NCBI GenBank assembly: GCA_030018585.1
Contig: JASEHZ010000003.1
Coordinates: 1-39,757, forward strand
Length of the DNA: 39,757 bases
Direction: 5' to 3'
Source: Patescibacteria group bacterium
GTDB taxonomy: Bacteria; Patescibacteriota; Minisyncoccia; UBA6257; GWB1-50-10
Below are positions 35,243 through 39,757 of the stretch, piece after piece. The translations under genes were made by a program, and so were the position numbers. The stretch's first letter is position 1, and every line of letters starts with the position of its first letter. The notes beneath the pieces were generated by a model. It saw only the letters and a program-made list of their open reading frames with translations, did no database searches and was not told where the DNA came from.

Positions 35243-37237
35243 TTACAATTTTTTAGACAACTTTTTAACTTCTTCCCGCAAAATCGTAGCCAACTCAAAA
35301 TCTAACCCTTTCGCCACTTCCAACATTTCTTTTTCTTTCTTATTAATCAACTCTTTAAGCGCGGATTTTGATTTTGGAATCGGTTTTGTTTCTAAATCCA
35401 GAATTTCTTGAACCGGAATAATATCGCTTATTTTTTTCTCAATTGTTTTAGGCGTAATTTTATGTTTTTTATTATAAGCGAATTGGAGCTTGCGCCGCCT
35501 TTCGGTTTCCCGAAACGCCCGCTTAATTGAACCAGTAATATTATCAGCGTAAATCAAAACCTCGCCTTTTACATTTCTTGCGGCTCGGCCAATTGTTTGG
35601 ATAAGCGAGGTTTCGCTCCGCAAAAAACCCTCTTTATCAGCGTCAAGAATCGCCACGAGCGACACTTCCGGTAAATCCAGACCCTCACGCAATAAATTAA
35701 CTCCCACCAAAACATCGAAATTTCCTTTACGCAAATTAGTTAAAATCTTAATCCGATCAAGAGTTTTAACATCGCTATGTAAATAAGCAACCTTAATTTT
35801 AAGATTTTCAATATAAGCGCTTAAATCCTCGGCCATTTTCTTGGTTAAAGTAGTTATAAGAACTCTTTCTTTTCCGTTTGTTTGCGAACCAACCCGGTTT
35901 TTAATCATTAAAATCAAATCATCTACTTGGCCACGCGCCGGCCGAATAATAATTTTCGGATCAACAAGCCCGGTTGGCCTGATAATTTGTTCAATAATTT
36001 GTTCGCTTTTTTCTTTTTCATAAGAAGCGGGCGTAGCCGAAGTATAAATTACTTGATTAATCTTTTTTTCAAATTCATTGAATCTTAACGGCCGATTATC
36101 AGCCGCTGAAGGCAAACGAAAACCGAATTCTATCAAAGTTTTTTTTCGCGAAGCATCACCTTCGTACATGCCGCTAAGCTGCGGAATAGTAACATGAGAT
36201 TCATCAATAACAGTTAAAAAATGTTTGGGAAAATAATTAAGAAGCGTATCCGGCGGATCGCCTTCGTTACGACCCGAAAGATGGCGAGAATAATTCTCAA
36301 TGCCATTGCAATAACCGATTTCTTTAATCATTGCCAAGTCAAATTTAGTCCGCCGCTCAAGCCGTTCAGCTTCCAAATACTTGCCTTGCGATTCAAAAAA
36401 CTTTAGACGAGTTCTTAATTCTTCTTTTATAGCTTGAATTGCTCGTTCACGATCAAGCGGCGGCGTAATAAAATGTTTTGCCGGCGCAATAAAAATCTCT
36501 TTTAATTTCGGCGTCTTACCGATTTGAAATCCCTTAACCGGGTTAACTTCGTATATTTCTTCAATGATCTTGCTTTGCACAGGATTTGCCGGATCGTTTT
36601 TTAATTTAAAAGCGTAAATAACTTCCCGATCTGGCGGCATAATTTCCCAATTATCGCCTCTTAACCTGAAAGTGCCGCGTTTTAAATCAGCAATCGTCCG
36701 CGTAAATTGCAATTCAATAAGCTTTTTTACAAATTCAGCTCTTAAAATTTTGTCACCAATTTTAAAATTAAAAATATTCTCGGCGTAGATTTGCGGCGCG
36801 CCAAGACCATAAATACAAGAAACCGAAGCAACCACAATAACGTCTTTTCTGGTTAAAAGCGCAGTTGTCGCCGCGTGACGAAGCTTATCAATCTCATCAT
36901 TAATTGTCGCTTCTTTGCCAATATAAGTATCAGATACGGGCAAATAAGCTTCTGGCTGGTAATAATCATAATAAGAAACAAAATAATTAACTGAATTTTC
37001 TGGAAAAAGTTCACGAAATTCATTGCATAACTGGGCGGCCAAAGTTTTATTGTGAGCAATCACAAGGGTTGATTTGTTAAATTCCGCGATAACATTAGCT
37101 ATAGTAAAGGTTTTCCCGGAACCAGTAACGCCCAAAAGCACTTGGTTTTTAAATCCTTTTTTTAACCCTTGATTTAACTTTTTAATAGCCGAGGGTTGAT
37201 CACCGGCTGGTTTGTATTTTGAGACAAGCTTAAACAT
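35243..37237 (-). CDS. uvrB: UvrABC system protein B
   Basis: FKLVSKYKPAGDQPSAIKKL; LLGVTGSGKTFTIANVI; DLPEVSLVAILDADKEGFLRSETSLIQTIGRAARN. Confidence 0.97.
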   Translation of the reverse strand: MFKLVSKYKPAGDQPSAIKKLNQGLKKGFKNQVLLGVTGSGKTFTIANVIAEFNKSTLVIAHNKTLAAQLCNEFRELFPENSVNYFVSYYDYYQPEAYLPVSDTYIGKEATINDEIDKLRHAATTALLTRKDVIVVASVSCIYGLGAPQIYAENIFNFKIGDKILRAEFVKKLIELQFTRTIADLKRGTFRLRGDNWEIMPPDREVIYAFKLKNDPANPVQSKIIEEIYEVNPVKGFQIGKTPKLKEIFIAPAKHFITPPLDRERAIQAIKEELRTRLKFFESQGKYLEAERLERRTKFDLAMIKEIGYCNGIENYSRHLSGRNEGDPPDTLLNYFPKHFLTVIDESHVTIPQLSGMYEGDASRKKTLIEFGFRLPSAADNRPLRFNEFEKKINQVIYTSATPASYEKEKSEQIIEQIIRPTGLVDPKIIIRPARGQVDDLILMIKNRVGSQTNGKERVLITTLTKKMAEDLSAYIENLKIKVAYLHSDVKTLDRIKILTNLRKGNFDVLVGVNLLREGLDLPEVSLVAILDADKEGFLRSETSLIQTIGRAARNVKGEVLIYADNITGSIKRAFRETERRRKLQFAYNKKHKITPKTIEKKISDIIPVQEILDLETKPIPKSKSALKELINKKEKEMLEVAKGLDFELATILREEVKKLSKKL

Positions 37238-37277
37238 ACTCTTTAATTAAGAGCTTTTTGAAAAAATAATCAAATTA

Positions 37278-37309
37278 ATCCTCCCATCTTTCCGCAAAGA
37301 TGGGAGGAT
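37278..37309 (-). terminator. Hairpin ATCCTCCCATCTTT/AAAGATGGGAGGAT
   Basis: 14-bp stem after the cohesin-like gene; extra arm copy AAAGATGGGAGGG at 37313-37325. Confidence 0.65.
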
Positions 37310-37325
37310 AAAAAAGATGGGAGGG

Positions 37326-39074
37326 TTAAATTTTATCCAGATCTTTTAATTCCGATTCAATATCTTCTTTTACTTCTTCAATGTCTTTTTCTAAATGTTT
37401 TCTTTTTGCTTTTTGAGTGCTCGCGCTAAGATCAACGGTTCCACTAGCAGTTTCATCAAGGTCTTTTTCAAGATGCTGGATATCTGATTTAAGCTTGCTT
37501 CTAAAACTTTTTAATTCGTGCATAAAACGGCGACGAAACATTAATACCCTTGAATAAACAAAATAAAAAACCACAACAATTACGCCGAGTATAAGAATGC
37601 TGCCGACAATAACTGTTCCGTACTCCCCTAGAATTTTAAGCACTCCTTCTGCCCAGCCGCCAACTCTAACTTTGATTCTCTCCGTTTCCTCGCTTAACGC
37701 CCCTCTTAGATCGATTAATTGAGAATATAACTCATAATCTCCGTTTTTAAGCGAAGAATTAAAATCTCCTTTCCATTTTCCTTGTTCATCTACCGGCGTC
37801 TTAAAATTCACAACCCGATCGCCTTTTCGCAAAAAAATCAAAACTTCCATTAAATTATCATACGTACTCGGCAATGCTTCTCCTTCAATATATAAAGATT
37901 GCTGGGGCGGATTAAATTTAGACGGATATTTTTTAATAACTGGTTTTTTTAACGAGGTGATTTGAATTAAAAGATTAGATTCCTGATAATTTCCCGCTAA
38001 ATCATAAGCTTTTACAACCACAAAATGATTGCCCGGCAACTGGACCGGAAGCACATATTGGTCATCTTTTTTAAGAGTATTGGCGTCAATCCATGGTTTG
38101 CTACCGACTTTAACAAGGTAATTTAAAATACCCGAAACTTTATCAGTCGCGGAGAACTGAAGAATTGGCTTAGGATTAGTTGGATCTTCATTATCCCCAC
38201 GAGTCACAGAAAAAACTTCCGGCGGTGTCCGATCAATTTTTACTACTCGCCGCGCAACCGGTCCCCAAGTACCGCCTGAATCTCTAAATCTCGCATAAAA
38301 ATACCAAATACCGTCTTTAAATTTATTAAGATCGTATTTTGTTTGAGAAACCAATCCTTTGCTTACAGCCAGCAATGAATAATTTGAGTTATTAACAAAA
38401 GCATAGCTTACGCCGGAAACATTTTCGGATAAAACCCAAGAAACTTCCAATAATTGGCTGTTATACCATTTATTTTCGTCGAGGTGAGTTTTTGAACTAA
38501 TAACCGGCTTTGACGGCAATCCAAGTGTTTCTTCCGAAGGCTTATCTTCCAAAATAACCTGAGGCATCGGCAAAACCGTAGCGCTAATTTTATACAATGT
38601 TTCCCGAGTTGAATTTAAAACATTCGTGCCCATTCCATCATTAGCTAAAATCGCGCCGCTTGTAAGTTGAAACGAGGCCTGTCCTTCGCCCACGGTTTTG
38701 AAATTTATTGAAATAACTTTGCCGTTTGAACCAGTAAACCCGGGCGAAGGCAATCCGCCGCCAAAAGAAATCGTGCCTTCGGTATTTGAAAACACCGGTT
38801 CTTGAGACCAAAATTTAAAAATTGAACCGGCCGTAGAAACGCTTTCAACTTTCAAATATCTGAATGGAAAAGAAATTATTCCTTCGGCCGCGTTTATTGA
38901 AACGCCTTCGCTATTAACCGATAAAACCACCGAGAAACGCGCGCCGCTGTCATAAGAACCAGAAGCCGGCGAAAAATCAAAACTGGCAGCAAAAACTTTA
39001 GTTGCAAATACCGACGAAAAAACGACAGACGCCAACCCTGCAATTAAGAATGTTTTGATTTTTTTATTTTCCAT
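37326..39074 (-). CDS. Cohesin-domain-like surface protein with C-terminal TM
   Basis: Signal peptide; FDFSPASGSYDSGARFSVVLSVNSEGVSINAAEGIISFPFRYLKVESVS; FKTVGEGQASFQLTSGAILANDGMG; C-terminal TM and Lys/Glu-rich tail. Confidence 0.75.
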   Translation of the reverse strand: MENKKIKTFLIAGLASVVFSSVFATKVFAASFDFSPASGSYDSGARFSVVLSVNSEGVSINAAEGIISFPFRYLKVESVSTAGSIFKFWSQEPVFSNTEGTISFGGGLPSPGFTGSNGKVISINFKTVGEGQASFQLTSGAILANDGMGTNVLNSTRETLYKISATVLPMPQVILEDKPSEETLGLPSKPVISSKTHLDENKWYNSQLLEVSWVLSENVSGVSYAFVNNSNYSLLAVSKGLVSQTKYDLNKFKDGIWYFYARFRDSGGTWGPVARRVVKIDRTPPEVFSVTRGDNEDPTNPKPILQFSATDKVSGILNYLVKVGSKPWIDANTLKKDDQYVLPVQLPGNHFVVVKAYDLAGNYQESNLLIQITSLKKPVIKKYPSKFNPPQQSLYIEGEALPSTYDNLMEVLIFLRKGDRVVNFKTPVDEQGKWKGDFNSSLKNGDYELYSQLIDLRGALSEETERIKVRVGGWAEGVLKILGEYGTVIVGSILILGVIVVVFYFVYSRVLMFRRRFMHELKSFRSKLKSDIQHLEKDLDETASGTVDLSASTQKAKRKHLEKDIEEVKEDIESELKDLDKI

Positions 39075-39757
39075 TGTTTGATTGCGTATACTATTACTAT
39101 AATCCCGATAATCGCAAAAATAAAAAGCATTGCGTATTTCAAATAGCCCGCTCTTTCTAAATTCAATACTTCTATCCTCTCATTACCAAAGTTATCCACA
39201 GCTTTTATCTGAATTTTTTGCACGCCTTCATTTAAAACATAAGGGCTTTCAGCCACGTGCCAATCAATAATTCCACTTCCGGTTACTTCTTTTACCTCAT
39301 AATGACTTATGCCGGATTCGTTATCTTCAGCGCCAAAAATTACTACCGGCTTATTGTCAAAAAAATTCTCATCTTGAAAAAATTCAGGCAAAAAAGCTTG
39401 CGGCGCGGTATTGTCAACAACGCCAGCAACTGAATCGCTTTTTGAAAAATAATCCAAAGAATCAAGTAATGCTAAAACATCACTGCCTGCTCCATCATTT
39501 AAATAAGCGGATGTTGTTGAAGAAAATTGCAGTTTTCCGCTTCCTTCCAAGATGATTTTGAAAATTACGCCATCGCCTTCAAAGCCATTTGGTTTGCCGC
39601 CGACAAAATCTATTTGATTATTTTGAAATTCGGGATTTTTCTGCCAAATTTCGGTTATGGTCGGCGAGGTAATAATTTTGCTTATTTTTATTTCTGGCGG
39701 AACCAAAACACTGCCCGTCCAAGCATTTACAGAAACATCGGATTGAATTCTTATCAT
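39044..39757 (-). CDS. Cohesin-domain-like surface protein, 5'-truncated by the window edge
   Basis: FEGDGVIFKIILEGSGKLQFSSTTSAYLNDGAGSDVL then C-terminal TM; same organisation as the downstream neighbour. Confidence 0.65.
   Translation of the reverse strand: MIRIQSDVSVNAWTGSVLVPPEIKISKIITSPTITEIWQKNPEFQNNQIDFVGGKPNGFEGDGVIFKIILEGSGKLQFSSTTSAYLNDGAGSDVLALLDSLDYFSKSDSVAGVVDNTAPQAFLPEFFQDENFFDNKPVVIFGAEDNESGISHYEVKEVTGSGIIDWHVAESPYVLNEGVQKIQIKAVDNFGNERIEVLNLERAGYLKYAMLFIFAIIGIIVIVYAIKQWKIKKSKHS

Noticed and set aside
1-39757. CRISPR array, tRNA or rRNA genes, transposase or integrase
   Set aside because: No regularly spaced repeats, no recognisable tRNA/rRNA, no DDE or recombinase ORF in the track

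Overview
This 39.8-kb window looks like a chromosomal segment from a reduced-genome bacterium of Patescibacteria/CPR (Parcubacteria-like) type; the taxon is inferred from gene content and small protein sizes, not proven. Most genes are on the minus strand. In transcription order (right to left) they are: two cohesin-like surface proteins, uvrB, an amber-interrupted beta-propeller/T9SS-sorted protein, uvrA, tgt, an FTR-beta-like protein and a short uvrC. Next come a plus-strand block with a structured ncRNA candidate and an RMD1-like membrane protein, then secD/secF, a sigma4+HARE-HTH protein, a TraD/VirB4-like ATPase cluster, and infA-rpmJ-rpsM-rpsK-rpsD-rpoA-rplQ-rplM-rpsI. The window ends with a full branched-chain amino-acid (Liv) ABC transporter locus carrying three binding-protein genes, then mreB, holB-like, frr and rseP. 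The most interesting signals are: (1) two ribosomal spacers (rpmJ|rpsM and rpoA|rplQ) sharing a modular RNA architecture, with an interleaved (pseudoknot-topology) helix pair ending exactly 11 nt before each start codon; (2) small GIY-YIG ORFs inserted between liv genes, bracketed by terminal inverted repeats and 4-bp direct repeats; (3) a synonymously diverged second copy of the 12-codon livM tail beside one of these cassettes; (4) two ~142-nt inverted-repeat elements with the same stem architecture and covarying stems; (5) a G12 coding tract in a LivK gene; (6) a ~250-nt structured ncRNA candidate with its own promoter and terminator; (7) a single TGG-to-TAG amber at the Asp-box tryptophan of a T9SS-type protein. 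All assignments are by eye; no searches or folding programs were run.
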